A DNA stretch of 64,000 nucleotides from Capsicum annuum (lineage: Eukaryota; Streptophyta; Magnoliopsida; Solanales; Solanaceae). Each line of letters starts with the position of its first letter. Within the stretch, counting starts at the first letter, position 1. The translations under genes and the position numbers were made by a program. The DNA is taken from assembly GCF_002878395.1 (NCBI RefSeq), contig NC_061121.1:47135127-47199126 (forward strand), read 5' to 3'. A model generated the notes under the pieces. It saw nothing but the letters and a program-made list of their open reading frames with translations, was not told where the DNA came from and made no database searches. Below, piece by piece: positions 9,055 to 21,035 of the stretch.

Positions 9055-12000
9055 TGTAATGCCCCGATTCTCGAGAACCAGAACGCCACACGGTGCCTAT
9101 GATCCTGAAGGACCACAAGCTAACCCTTTTTCTGATATCTGTACCTATTCACTGCATAATATAATAAAATACATGTGAAAACTTGCTAACACTTGCCATA
9201 AGGTTCAAACATCTAGAAATATACAATACCTTAAACCACACACTAATACATCTATTTGAAAAGCCTCTACACTGCCTGAACTGTGGAGTTGAAAGGACAA
9301 TTCCCCCAACTAACTCCGTCTACTAAAATCAAATACTATAATTACAACATCCTCGGATGATGAGGACTCACCGCTGCACCCACTGCTGCTATACAAGTGA
9401 CTTCTAAGATGCTCCAAGTTTCACTCATCTGAACCTATGGTGCCCTAAAATAAAAGAACAACATAGCACAAATGCATCGGTACTAAGATATACTGAGTAT
9501 GCAAGCAGGGAAGGCTAAATGCAAGGGCTTATGCATGAATATTTAATCAATAGAATAATCATGAGAATAATGAACTAGCATAAATATATGAATGCACAGT
9601 TCACAACCACTACAACAATTATAACGACTCCAGATACCACAGCTCGAATACCACTTTACTATCCTCAGAACTCACTACTATACTGGGGTACTGCATTACT
9701 GAATCACAGGATACCAACATTGATCAATCGAATACACTCATACCCCTGACTCCTGAAGATTTATACTAATACAGAAACCGTGGAAAGTAGTTACATAACT
9801 CACCATGACTCCTCATAAGCAACTAAATATATGGGGGTGCACACAATAATTTGAATAATATCTTTGATTTCGTAAAATATGCGTACAGAAAATAAAGACT
9901 CACATGGCTTGAATTTCATTATCCATACTTCTCATAATATTATTGAGAGGAAAACATAAGTAAAATCCCATAAATCATCATAAAATCATCAATATTCATC
10001 ATAAGTTCTCATGACTCATCGTTGACAACCAAACTCATCAACTCAAGACTCGGAGCGACTCGATAGTTCAAGAAACATACTCTTATGGACAGGGAAGTTT
10101 CCTATAACCGACAACCCCACGTGAGCCGCGTGGAATACCAACGTTTTCCCTCCTAGGGAGAGTACTCCCATTGGCGGGAGTGTTGTACTCTTGCCAGGGA
10201 GTACAACCTTAAAGCTTTCATAATCATAATTCGGCTCTCTGGCCAACAATATCATCATCAACAACCCTACGGTGGCACATAGGTTTGGAAAAATACCAAA
10301 TTTCCCTCTCGGTGCTAAGTAATACTCCCCGACTAGCTCAGAACGCGTTAGAAAATTCACCACAACATCACAAGGGTCTATCATAAAAACCAAATCAAAT
10401 CTCCTTCTCATTTATCAAATCATATCAATTTGTGGATTCCTAGCTCAACACATTTTAGCTCAAAATATTTTAATTTTCTTCAACATCAATATGGTATCAA
10501 TAATACAATATTTCGTCTCTGCGAGCTTAAAATCAATATAAATCATCCCAACTCTGCGGATGCAAATCAATATTCTCAAATGATCATTCTTTCATTCCAA
10601 TATTCAAATCATGACTATAGCCTTTGAAAAGCATTTAAGATCTTCAAATCATAGTAAGATTTTGTATGTCGTAATGTAACTCAAATCATGGCTCTTATAT
10701 CAAGAATCCTCAAAAAAATAATTTCATAGTAGTGGTATGCAATTTATGGCATAAAATCTCAATTCAAGAAAACAAGATAATAAGGTTATTATGTATACCT
10801 ATATTGGACGATTCAAAGTTCCATAAATTATATCTTAAAAACACTTGAAATATCAACTCATGGTAGAAATATGAAATTCACCATATCAAATCATAACTTG
10901 AGAATAATAAAGTAATCATGTACATCAAAGCTTAAACAATTTATATTTTTTATAACCTCATAATTCGTCATTAAAACATCTTGGGTATTTACCCACTTTA
11001 CAAAATCATGAAATTTCAAATGATAAAATCAATTCTTTTGGCACAAGAATGAAAAGATATTCTTGTTCAAAACCCCACATACTAAGTTCTCACAGAATTC
11101 ATGTTAAGTTCTCAAATCATCAGAAATTCATCGATCGTAGCACGACTAAGATTATCGCGGAACTGACTCAGCTCTAGACAAGAAGACTATTTTGGGCATA
11201 CGTACCCCCAGCAATCAATAACATAAGTAATACGTAGTATACAATAATGCATACTCACATGCCCACGGGCCATCATTCACCATGCATTCATTAACACCTC
11301 ACACCAATCATTTGAAGATCATATTCATATACAAGTATTGGGATCTCATGCCATTACATCGTAGATCATTCAACAAGGATGCATATGGTTAAGGAAGAAT
11401 ACAACATAACATAGTTCATCCAATCGGGATACACACAAATAACATACATTCAACATATCATGGTTCACTTCTCAAGGTTCTTTCCTTTAAGATCTTGATA
11501 TATGCAATTCGACCCATAATTAGACATTTCACACTTAGCGTGGCCTAATGTCCTTACCATTTTCCTCAAGCATCATAGTAAATACGTAGCATGCAAGTAT
11601 GGTATGAACTCATCACTTCGATCACAAGGGGTCATACGATCCATTCTTCTTCAACTAGGCATTTCTACAATTACTTTGCATGCACCATTTAGGCATAGGT
11701 CAGTATGAACAATTACATGTGCTACAGCACCATCATTCATCTTAATTCCACTAACTAAATCCCTCATCCGTACTTACAAACATATCATAAGCCTTCCACA
11801 CAACATCTCCAATTTTAGACAATAACATGGAGTTCATGTTGAACGTATACATAGAAAGTAGTCTAGTCATTTAGAACTTATTATATCCTAAGAACGTAAA
11901 TTTATAGCCTCTTAGACAATTCAACAAACACTTTACATGCACTTTTAGGCATTGGTGAATTCATCAAATTCTCATGTTTTCCTCCACCCCATATATCTCA

Positions 12001-12083
12001 TCCAACATATATAATCATCACATGCATGTATCAACCAACATACACCATCACCACACATATATATATATCAACCAACATGCATA

Positions 12084-12128
<45 letters not shown>

Positions 12129-12209
12129 AGTAACATACATAACCCTCATATATATCTCAACCATCAAATATCAATCAACATATATATATACACATCATCA
12201 AAGTCTAGA

Positions 12210-12250
<41 letters not shown>

Positions 12251-12951
12251 TAACTTGAACTTTCAAAAAGGGATTCGTGGACTCTATGGACGGAAGGAGC
12301 TCGTAGATAAACACTTGCATTCCTTAGATTTCGTGGCCGAAAGAGATTGACGGAAGGAATTCTTGAATCAAAGCCTCTAATTAATTTCCCTCAATTCAAA
12401 ACCCTAACCCTAACTTGATATATATAGAAGTTTAAAAGAGGTTTAAAAGAGTGGTGAAAGATCAAAATGCCCCTAAGAAACAAATAAAACCTGAATCTGT
12501 CCTTCAGTGATCTATCTGATAGGCTGAAGTAAATTGGCCATAACTTTTTACTCCAATGTCCAAATTGGATGAAACCAATTTTATTGGAAAGAAGACTCTC
12601 ATGACTTTCTGTTGATATATAGCAGCTCACAAAGTTCATTATGTACAAAGAGTTATGATCATTTGAATTTGACCAAAAAAAATTGCCTGGCTGTAGTATT
12701 TTTTTTCTGCACATTTTACTGTTCACAGTTCGATCGGAATGGTCGTAGTTTGATTGAAATGGTCATAACTCACCGCTCGAGTGTCCGTTTTGGGTGATCC
12801 ACATATCGTTGGAAATCTTATTCGATGCTCTACGAAATGGTGGGTCAAAATCCAAGAAATGACACACAGAAAAATTATAAATCATTCTCAAAGATAGGAT
12901 CTAATACGTTTACTCACAAAATTTTGACAAAAAAATTTCTGGGGTATTACA
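9055..12951 (-). mobile_element. Long solo LTR P4 (3897 bp)
   Basis: The plus strand begins TGTAATGCCCCG and ends GGGGTATTACA; read on the minus strand this is the same family layout as P1 (TGTAATACCCC start, GGGGCATTACA end). The flanks ATTAT (9050-9054) and ATTGT (12952-12956) form a 5-bp duplication with one transition. The terminal text matches P1, including the CACACGGTGC box 35 bp in. It is longer than its relatives, and (AT)n runs at 12088-12126 and 12180-12245 account for a small part of the excess. It sits between leader and gag of A. Confidence 0.75.
12080..12250. repeat. (AT)n microsatellites inside LTR P4
   Basis: Two pure or nearly pure AT runs (about 12088-12126 and 12205-12245) are separated by ATATAT-containing text with CAACATACAT words. 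Confidence 0.9.
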
Positions 12952-12956
12952 ATTGT

Positions 12957-13211
12957 CCTCAGGTGGGACAAAGGTTTCAGTAGAGTTTCTATGAACAATA
13001 GATTTTTAGAGAGGCATGATCTGAAATATGAGTAAGCCAGGAGTTATAGAAGTTTCATGACACTACACTCTGTAGCTCAAAATAGAACACAAGAAAGAAA
13101 AATATTCCTAAATGCCTCGTAGCCTCTCCCTTGTAAGTGTGGCACACTGCACACCCATAAAAGGGACTCTTCTCAACATAGATTTGTGGACACCCAACGA
13201 CCCTGAACCGT
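12957..13211 (-). other. 5' leader of chromovirus A
   Basis: Sequence between the PBS and the start of gag. It is clearly related to 47100-47265, the same leader in element E (both contain CAAAGA/CACCCAA..GACC followed by the PBS). No open frame of note. Confidence 0.6.
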
Positions 13212-13224
13212 GCACTGATACCAA
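13212..13224 (-). other. Primer binding site of chromovirus A
   Basis: The minus strand reads TTGGTATCAGTGC, three bases inside the LTR end. This is one substitution away from the plant PBS TTGGTATCAGAGC, complementary to the 3' end of initiator tRNA-Met. Confidence 0.8.
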
Positions 13225-13227
13225 GCT

Positions 13228-15087
13228 TGTCATAACTCAAACCAGGGCCTAGTCGTGACGATATCTTAAGCCCACTATGAGCCAGAGACCATCCCCTTAG
13301 CCTAACATCCAGAACACAATAAAAGAATATAGAAGAAGCCAATCAAATAATAATAAGAAGGATAGATAATCAAATGTAAAATCTATGAATCAAAACCAAT
13401 ATCTAACCCACACTTGTCCACAAAAGCCTCTAAAACTAGAATATCAAACTAAGTCGGGACATACTCCCGACCATGACCATAAAGAAAATCCAAGAACAAT
13501 ACTAAGACATACAAAAATAGATGAAATGACTAGGCCTTTCGAAAGATGGAGGCTCACCACTTTGCAGCATATCCACAAGAACACTGAATCACCTAACGCT
13601 GCACAAGAGCAACAAAAAACCTTTTGAAACCTACATCATAAAATAAGTAGCATCTAGGAATGGTCAGTGGAATAAGCATAGGCATGTAATTCAAAAAATG
13701 ATAAAATAATGCCAGAGCCAAAAACCAGTCAAAACAACATACACACACACACATATATATATATATACAAAGCCGGGATAGGAATAAGGATCATGAACAT
13801 GAGAATTTAAACCATTAACCTGAACTATGTAGCTCGCTCAATGCTAAAGGTACCCATGGGCTATATGGGTTCAACTCCCCCTACTAAAAGGGCCCCAGTG
13901 CGTGTTACCCGTACAAACTAAGGAATTCGATGGAAGGGCTAAGACACCAAGGCTCTAGACATTCTAAAATATAATGTATGAATCAAGCATGGTGATATAG
14001 ACCTCCACACTAGAAAACGTGGTTTCTAGTGTTAGTCCTCCCGAGACTACACCTTCATAGTGAGGTACACAATTCTCTTTAAGCCTAATTTAAAATAATT
14101 TGCATATAAATCTGACTATTAACCCGAGAGTCATTCATTAAAACATTCACCACTTGGTATCGTTATACCATTATGCTTGCAACCTAATATATTCATGTCA
14201 AACCAATTCACATAACCAAATTGACTCCCAAGTTCCATTTAAAAATCTAAACCATGGCCACCAAGGGCCTTTCAAATCGTTTTAACCAATTATCCATTAA
14301 TGCAATGCAATGGGTTCATAAATAAGTTGTATTGTGCAATTATTCATGTTCAAAAATCAAATTTACAAAGTGGGTTGGGGTTAATATCATTACCAGGCCA
14401 AAAAGTCATTAATTTGGAGAAACACATGTTTCCCATTCCAATTTCCATAACAATGCACCTATTTAGTCCAAAAATTATAAATTTAAAGCATAAACCATCA
14501 ATTTAAAACATGGAAAAAGTAATTCAAGTGATACCAATCAAAACCTTCAACCCAATTTTAAACCCATCAATATAAACCACATGGATAGTGAATAAATAAA
14601 TGTCACAATATAAAATTAAAGTTGAGGAAAACACAAAGAATTGAAAATAATTCGAAGTTTGGAGCTTAGATGGTGAATCCTCTGTAAAACCCTTGAGTTT
14701 TTTGGGTTTTGAGTTTAAGAGAGAAAGAGAATGATTTGATCTTTGAAAACTGAAGGGAATGGGGTTATTTAAAAAGATCAAAAGTCCCTCACCCCAAGTG
14801 AAAAAAAATAAAAACTGAATGAATTTAACCTAACGGCGTGGCACGCTAATATCACAAAGGATATAGCCTCCATGCCACACCCTTATTTCAGAGGCTAACC
14901 TCCGTAGCACGCCAATATTGTGGACCCTCACTCCTCGAGTCCCAAATGAACCCGAACCCCTTCCAAAAATTTTGAAACTTTTCCAAAACATCCTTTAACG
15001 TCTCTAAACATAATTCAAGTCAAAAGTAGACATTACGAATATGTAAGGGTAAAAAATATAATCATTGAAGTTTTATGGGGTCTTACA
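13228..15087 (-). mobile_element. 5' LTR of chromovirus A (1860 bp)
   Basis: The minus strand begins TGTAAGACCCCATAAAAC (ending at 15087) and ends GTTATGACA at 13228, directly before the PBS. It aligns with the LTR of element E (47282-47422 plus 57854-59595), sharing the inner GCCTAGT..GATATCTTAA..CCCACTATGAGC text near the PBS side and TGTCCACAAAAGCCTCTAAA further in. The presumed U3 carries a GC-rich island (14828-14940) built from GTGGCACGC-like words, unlike the island in A's own 3' LTR. Confidence 0.8.
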
Positions 15088-15203
15088 AATGCATATAAGA
15101 ATATGTGTGTACTCTTTTTTCTTCACTAGGATTTTTTCCACGGGATTTTTTAGTAAGATTTTAACGAGGCACATTGTCTATCAGTGGTCATCCAAGGGGG
15201 AGT
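15088..15203 (+). other. Copia post-pol module and polypurine tract
   Basis: The text from CTTCACTAGG to GGTTTTAACGAGGCACA-like sequence (about 15125-15175), followed by CCAAGGGGGAG (15193-15203), is the noncoding stretch between the RNase H stop and the 3' LTR of Retrofit-like copia elements. The same module occurs twice, in reverse, in copia B at 18910-19075. Its left side is cut by the end of chromovirus A. Confidence 0.7.
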
Positions 15204-15525
15204 ATTGTAAATAATTATCAAGATGATTATTGTAGATGTCCATAACTTCTAGGTGTTACTCCTCCTTTAAGTGTAGTAATTCTCACACCTCCACTACCTT
15301 CTCATTGATCATCCACTCCCCTATATTCTTTCTCATGAGTTAATGTCATATTTATGACACCACTTGAAGTTCTTCCATGTAAACCTATAAATAGAGGTCC
15401 TAAGGAAGATGTTTACATAAGAAATTGATCTTATATTGCTCTTTTGTTCTCCACTATTCCTCTTTATCTTGTCTTTTACATTTCTATTTTTATTCTTAAT
15501 ATTGAAACAATTATTAATTAATCAT
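15204..15525 (+). mobile_element. Copia 3' LTR fragment
   Basis: It starts directly after the polypurine tract with TATTGTAAATAATTATC (first G probably mutated) and runs for about 320 bp. It contains a TATAAATAG promoter box at 15386 and a pyrimidine-rich stretch after it, the usual short copia LTR layout. The right end (TTAATTAATCA) is approximate. No internal copia domain remains to its left, so only the 3' tail of this element is present. Confidence 0.6.
15386..15394 (+). promoter_or_regulatory. TATA box of copia LTR
   Basis: TATAAATAG at roughly 180 bp into the LTR, followed by GAGGTCC; the typical position for a copia LTR promoter. Confidence 0.6.
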
Positions 15526-15540
15526 AGACCTTAGCCTAAT

Positions 15541-18500
15541 GCTCAGAGATGATAATATACATTCTCTTTTTATCCCAAACTAAAGAGAATCCTAAGTACA
15601 AAGCCCTTACCTTTTCTCTCCCAATAAAAAATGTAGGATTGAGGGGTTGTAGGGAGCAAATTAAATTCTTCACTAACGTTTTTAAGGAGAGAATTTCAAC
15701 TTTTTGTGGTCATGATAAAGATAGAGAGGTCCTTTAAGGTATCAAATCTATTTTATACTTTTTATTATATATTTTTTTGTTGAACCTTTTGATTAATTTT
15801 GGACAGTAAAGAGAGAATGTTAGTTCGTGGGGTTTACTGAAAAAGAGAGAGTATAGGGCATTGGGAACAGAGAATTCAAAAGTTGTAATGATTTTTGCAT
15901 TTTGTGTGGATATATCATTAGATCTTATATGTTGAATGCAAGACAGCATGTCAATATTCTGTAAAGAGAAAATAAATTCTCTTTTTGTACCAACTAAACC
16001 CCTCAAGTATATTTAGTTTGTCTTTCTATAACTATAAGCCATTTTATTGGTTTGTTAATACGTACAATACTAAAAGTACATAGCCAATAAAGAGAATATG
16101 GATAGTTTTTTCAAATTCTATAGAACCAAAGGCAAATGTTGATTTGTGAGATCAAAATACACCTTTTTCCTTTTAATTCTTGTTTATGGGAGTGTTTTTC
16201 AATTTTTTCCATGTATATTTGGTCAATTTTTTTTAAAAAATATTTCAATGAAAAAAACAAGTTCCTTAAAAATGAGAGTGACTTCCCTAATATAAGTAGA
16301 AAAAATAAGCTCCACAAGTAGCATTGCATATTGATCGTATTCTACCACCCTCCAACACACTTTTATCTTCAGCCCTACTCTCTGCCTCCATCTACACATG
16401 TCATAGTATATGCTCAGATTAACCATATACAAATGTTTTTAGGATATTGTTTCTTGCTTACGTACTGAACACAAGAAAATAAATAAGAAACCTAATTATT
16501 TTCTTGAAAAATATTTTCCTTTGTCTATGTTGAAAGTATGTCTTTTACAATGCAAAATAAGGTGTCGAAGGACTTGAATTCCACCAATGGCCGTTATGGA
16601 GATATACTCCGTTGTTTGAACCGTGACTCATAGCTTACATGGAGATAACGTTATCATTGTTCCGAAATTCACGTCCAAATTTGTTTCCTTTTCTTTTATA
16701 GAAAAAAATGTAAAAATAAAATAAGACGTGGGTGCAAAAGGATGCTATGAAAAGGGATGTGCTTACTTCTTTACCCATATGAAGGACCCTCAAGGTAGGC
16801 TTTCCAACTAAGATATTTGATCTTTGGATACCCAAAATGTCTCATGCATGAATAAAGAAGTCTGTTGAAAGTGAAGATTATATATATACAATAAGTAGCT
16901 GTCTATAGAGGGAGCGTCTTGCGCACATTGTGCATTCTCTTTGCAACTTGGTCATAGAGATAGTGCTTTGGTTGGACCTCCCATTGGCCATTTCCCTGTC
17001 ATTTTCTAAATAGTGGAGACAAAAGTACTCCCCTCTTCAATCATACAATTTCTCTTCATATAACCTAAGTCATTTATTCCTTTTTTTTCTCCCTTTCTTT
17101 CTTGAATCACCCCACCTAGGAAAGGCCAAGATATATCGCATACATAGACATATAGAGCTCTAGAAAATGACGCATCACAAGACATTTCTTTATATATATA
17201 TATATATATAGTTGATGATAAAGAACATAAAAGGATACATGATTTTATGTTGTAATTGTATGAATTATCATTAGAGATAGTGGCCAAAAACACGCATGAA
17301 CTATCACTTGTTAGGGAATTTGACATGCATGAACTGATAGTTGGCCTACTCTGCTCGAAGTAGCTGATAGTTGGCCTACTCAGTTTGAAGTGCATGTTTT
17401 AATACATTGATGATGATATATATTGTTCATCAAGGAAAATGGGACAATTGATAGTTGTAAATTTCGCAAAAAGCTGATAGTTCAAGACTTCAAGTGCGTT
17501 TTTTATCATTAACTCCTATCATTATAAGTAATTTGTAACAAAAGGTACAAACTTAGTACATGCGTGTATATATACATATATATACTCAAGTCGACAACAA
17601 TGAGTGTAATTGTGCCTGGCTTTTACACTACTTGTGTCATATCGGTTCATGATGGTGGATGAAATTTACATAAAATTGTGAAAGAAAAAAGAAAGGAGCC
17701 TTTAACTTTTAAGCAACGCTATAAGGATATTACAAGGTATTTTGATGTGAAAGGGTAAAGTTTAAAGTCAATAGTTGAAAAATAGGTAGTGATGTTTAGC
17801 CGAAAGCATGTCCGCTTGGGGGCCAAAAGGAAAATACTTTGGTTAGGAAATTTCAATGTATTATTTGAAATTAATGAAAAAGTATGAAGATTTTCAAAAT
17901 GTTGACTAATTGTACCTATTGAAGTTGGATATTGATTAGGCGTTTGTTTTTCTACGTAACTTTCCCTTTTTAAATAAACCGCAACTCCATAAATTACCCA
18001 CGCCAAAGGTGAAAGAAATAATCATTACATTTATCTCTAATACGTTAGTCTTTTTATTTGGTTTAATTTCTCATTCGTTATTTGCTATCTGTCTTGGGAT
18101 CAGGATTAATTCGGATATGTGTCCCCTATTTATGGAGAAACTCTCCCAAAATAGCACATTTGTCATATCTAAAACTCAAACCTAAATCCTTTAATTAAGA
18201 ATAAAAAAATCATATTCATTCCACCACCAACTTTTTTAGTTCTAATATACTAATCATATTCATAAGCAAACCTACTAAAGGACTTTAACGACACTCAACC
18301 AAACAAAATTCCATTCGAATGACATATTGGTTAACTAATCAAGAGGTCAATTTATTGAATTCTTTTTCCCCCCCTCCTATTTTGTTTCATTAATAAAAAC
18401 AAATCCACTATAAAATATTGTCCATGAGGAGGATGCCCAGAGTGGATAATAGTAAGTACCATAAACAATTAATCATCTATATGCTAACCACATCAATATT

Positions 18501-18849
18501 CCACTTTAAGATAATTTTTCCGGAACTAAATTACAACTATTCAATCCTCATCAGAAATGCATGCAAACAAAAAGCAAAGGTTTAATCAGTTATATATATA
18601 TATATATATGAACGTGTTTAATTTTATAATATTACATGTTCTTCGTAGAAATTGAAAAAAGAACTATCAACAAGATAAGCAAAGTTATTTATGTAGACAA
18701 CATCCTTTCGAAATTAATATTTTTACTACTTGAAAACTTCCAAGAACAAACCCTTCGATCATTACTTTTTGGGATAATATAAGGACTAGCAATTTGCATC
18801 TTTTTGCTTGTTTGCATATTGAAATAGTTAGCATAATTTTTTCGTTCTC
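15541..18849. other. 3.3 kb AT-rich spacer, nothing recognised
   Basis: I see no protein domain, LTR end or long repeat here. The open frames are short, overlap on both strands and contain no known motif. Simple AT runs occur at 17189-17209 and 18590-18610. A 33-bp period direct repeat (GATAGTTGGCCTACTC twice) lies at 17329-17392. It is the longest stretch in the window without clear transposon content and may be old unique DNA. Confidence 0.5.
17329..17392. repeat. Two-copy 33-bp direct repeat
   Basis: CTGATAGTTGGCCTACTC followed by a GAAGT end occurs twice with a period of about 33 bp. Partial relatives (GAACTATCACTTG, ATAGTTCAAGAC) lie on either side between 17300 and 17510. Confidence 0.75.
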
Positions 18850-18850
18850 C

Positions 18851-18886
18851 ATAGACATTCACTATAATGTAAATACATTTATAACA
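18851..18886 (-). mobile_element. 3' LTR remnant of copia B
   Basis: The minus strand reads TGTTATAAATGTATTTAC and goes on to match the start of the 5' LTR at 27272 for about 34 bp (the shared part ends ..GAATGTCTAT). Beyond 18851 the homology stops, so most of the 253-bp LTR is lost. Confidence 0.75.
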
Positions 18887-18896
18887 TTCCCCTTTG
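18887..18896 (-). other. Polypurine tract of copia B
   Basis: The minus strand reads CAAAGGGGAA directly before the LTR start TGTTATAAATG. Confidence 0.75.
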
Positions 18897-18909
18897 AATG
18901 ACTAACTAA

Positions 18910-19080
18910 TAGATAATGTGCCTCGTTAAAACCTTACTAGAAAAAAATCAGTGAAAAAAAAAATCTAGTGAAGGAAAAAGAGTACACATTCTAACAATAC
19001 GCATATAGGCTGCCTCATTAAAAACTTACAAGGAAAACCCAATGGAACAAAACCTCGTAAAGGAAAAAGAGTACAACGCG
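18910..19080 (-). repeat. Duplicated post-pol noncoding module of copia B
   Basis: Two imperfect copies of about 85-100 bp lie between the RNase H stop and the PPT. On the minus strand each runs from GTACTCTTTTTCCTT through TTTT..CTAG/CTTG text to TTTTAA(C/T)GAGGCA. One copy of the same module lies at 15115-15178 before another copia LTR. It is conserved although noncoding. Confidence 0.7.
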
Positions 19081-19082
19081 TA

Positions 19083-19990
19083 TTAACTCCCCCTAATGAG
19101 AACATCCTTGAATCTTTGCATTCCGATCTTGTGCACCATCTTCTTGAAAGTTGCAGTTGAAAGAGACTTGGTGAATAAATCAGCCACATTGTCACTTGAA
19201 CAAATCTGTTGTACATTAATATCATCATTCTTTCGTTGCTCATGTGTATAGAAAAACTTTGGCAAAATGTGCTTCGTTCTATCTCTTTTTATGAATCTTC
19301 CCTTAAGTTGTGTTGTGTATGTTGCATTATCTCCATATAAAATTTGGGTACATTGTCACATTTCAAACTACATTTTTCTCGAATGAGATGTATCATGGAC
19401 CTCAACCATACACATTCTTGACTTGCTTCATGAATAGCTATAATCTCAGCATGATTCGATAAAGTGGCTACGATAGACTGCTTTGTATATCTCCAAGATA
19501 TGGCAGTATCCCTACATGTGAACACATAGCCTATTTGAGACCGAGATTTATGCGGGTTAAATAAATACCCAGCATCAGCATAATCAACAAGATCGGGACT
19601 GCAAGCTTTAGAATAAAATAAACTCACGTATTTTATCCCATTTTGATGTCTCCTAGTAGGAGTAGAAATATACCTTGCTAACGAATTGAATGAAAAGGCT
19701 ATATCAGGCCTTGTAGTATTTGCAAGATAAATTAGTGCACCACTTGCACTAAGATATGGTACTTCATAATCAATCCAATTCGGTATATTTCTCATTTGAG
19801 CAAATAATCTATTGTTTTTGAAAACTCTCCAGGAGTTTCAATAATTTTCAAACCATCAATTTATCCCTTATAAGAATAATAAACAAGTTTCTCAGAAACT
19901 TTATATGCTTTAGGCATTTTGAATCCTTTAGGGATTTTCATATGGAATTTTGTCAAGTGACAATATTCAGCATATCATGAGCAAATCAAA
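19083..19990 (-). pseudogene. Copia B RT end and RNase H
   Basis: The minus strand encodes PYLSASGALIYLANTTRPDIAF, LARYISTPTRRHQNGIK, DLVDYADAGYLFNPHKSRSQ, GYVFTCRDTAISWRYTKQ and SSDNVADLFTKSLSTATFKK. These are the copia RT connection and RNase H (the YADAGY box is the YAD..Y catalytic segment; ADLFTKSL is the C-terminal signature). Upstream residues SLKDSKCLKH/KFLRNL come from the end of the RT palm, but most of the palm, including the catalytic YVDD, is missing, a deletion of several hundred bases. Retrofit-like lineage. One frameshift at 19265-19290. Confidence 0.9.
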
Positions 19991-20394
19991 TAAGTTTTAC
20001 ACTTACTAAGATGCATCCTTCCATGTCACTTGATAAATGTTTCTACGTCAATATGCTTAAATAAACGTAGAATTTAGATCCTCGTAATCTTTTACAATAT
20101 TACACCGATATTGTATCAAAGGTATCATCGACGGTTTCTTATTTTGTATCGATTCGCAATATGACATAACATTTTGAGATCTCATCACTTCATTATTTTT
20201 AGGTACCTGAACCTTTTATAAGGTTTCATGAAGTGTTATGTCGTAGGCTGTTCAAGAGCACATTATCTTCTTATTATAATTATTTGCTCTTTTTCCTTTT
20301 CAAGGATTATTTTATTTAGAACCGATTGGTCTACCACGCTTCACACATGCATAGATTTTTTCCTTCAGGGACACAAAATAGGAGCACTTGCCGC
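19991..20394 (-). pseudogene. Copia B integrase-RT linker remnant
   Basis: On the minus strand the sequence next to the hAT encodes KRGRPIGSK, then VQVPKNNE, in a decayed frame. This is the basic linker seen between integrase and RT in Retrofit-like copia. The same polyprotein continues on the far side of the hAT at 25133, which shows that the hAT inserted into this linker. Confidence 0.65.
20387..20394. repeat. Left target duplication of hAT
   Basis: CTTGCCGC; the partner at 25125-25132 is CTTGTAGC. Eight bases with two differences, the length expected for hAT. Confidence 0.55.
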
Positions 20395-20410
20395 TAAGCC
20401 TATCAAATAA

Positions 20411-20575
20411 GCAGGGTTGACCCAGCCCAACCCGGCCCACTAAACAAACCCAGCCCGATCAACCCACGGGCTATAGGGTATCGGGTATCGAGCTGGGTTA
20501 TTTTTTTGAGCCCGGTTAATCCGGCCCATACCAAAATCGATCCAGGCCCGCCGGTTAACCGGCCCGGATATAATT
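20411..20575. repeat. Left subterminal repeats of hAT
   Basis: Clustered short GC-rich words (CCCAGCCC, CCCGGCCCA, CCGGTTAA, CCGGCCC) in an otherwise AT-rich element. The same kind of cluster lies at 24900-25115 in opposite orientation. In Ac-like elements such clusters are transposase-binding sites; that role is inferred. Confidence 0.6.
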
Positions 20576-20746
20576 CTTTTTTTAAAAAAAATTGGATTTT
20601 TTACAAAATGGACTGTTGGGCCATTATATCCATTGGGCCCAGCGGCTATATGACCGTTGGGAGCCCAAAAACGTCTATATGGTCATTTTTTATTAAAAAA
20701 AAAAGTTTTTTCAATTAAAATATTATTTTAAACTCAAAAAAATTTC

Positions 20747-20754
20747 TATAAATA
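20747..20754 (+). promoter_or_regulatory. TATA box of hAT transposase
   Basis: TATAAATA, followed about 285 bp later by the first ATG of the transposase frame at 21036. Confidence 0.5.
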
Positions 20755-21035
20755 CCCTACACTTTCAAATCATTTTAACACAATTTTCATCCTCTCAAAT
20801 CTCAATTCTCAATTCTCAAATATTCTATATATTTTTTAAAGTGCTCAATTTAATTTTTTTAATTTTGCGATTACAAAGTACGAGTGGAAGTTTCTAAAGT
20901 AGCAACTTTCGGAAACTTCCAAAATTTGATATTTTCGTTCAATCTCTTACTTTTAATTTTTAATTAGTTTATTAATTATTGAATATTTAATTTTATTATA
21001 TTTGTATTTTGAATTTTTTTAGTTTGATTTGTATT

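Noticed and set aside
10043..10411. 122-codon minus-strand frame
   Set aside because: It lies inside LTR P4 and corresponds to noncoding LTR text in the related copies; no domain.
15541..18849. A host gene in the repeat-poor stretch
   Set aside because: No open frame above about 130 codons, no recognisable domain and no credible exon series by eye.
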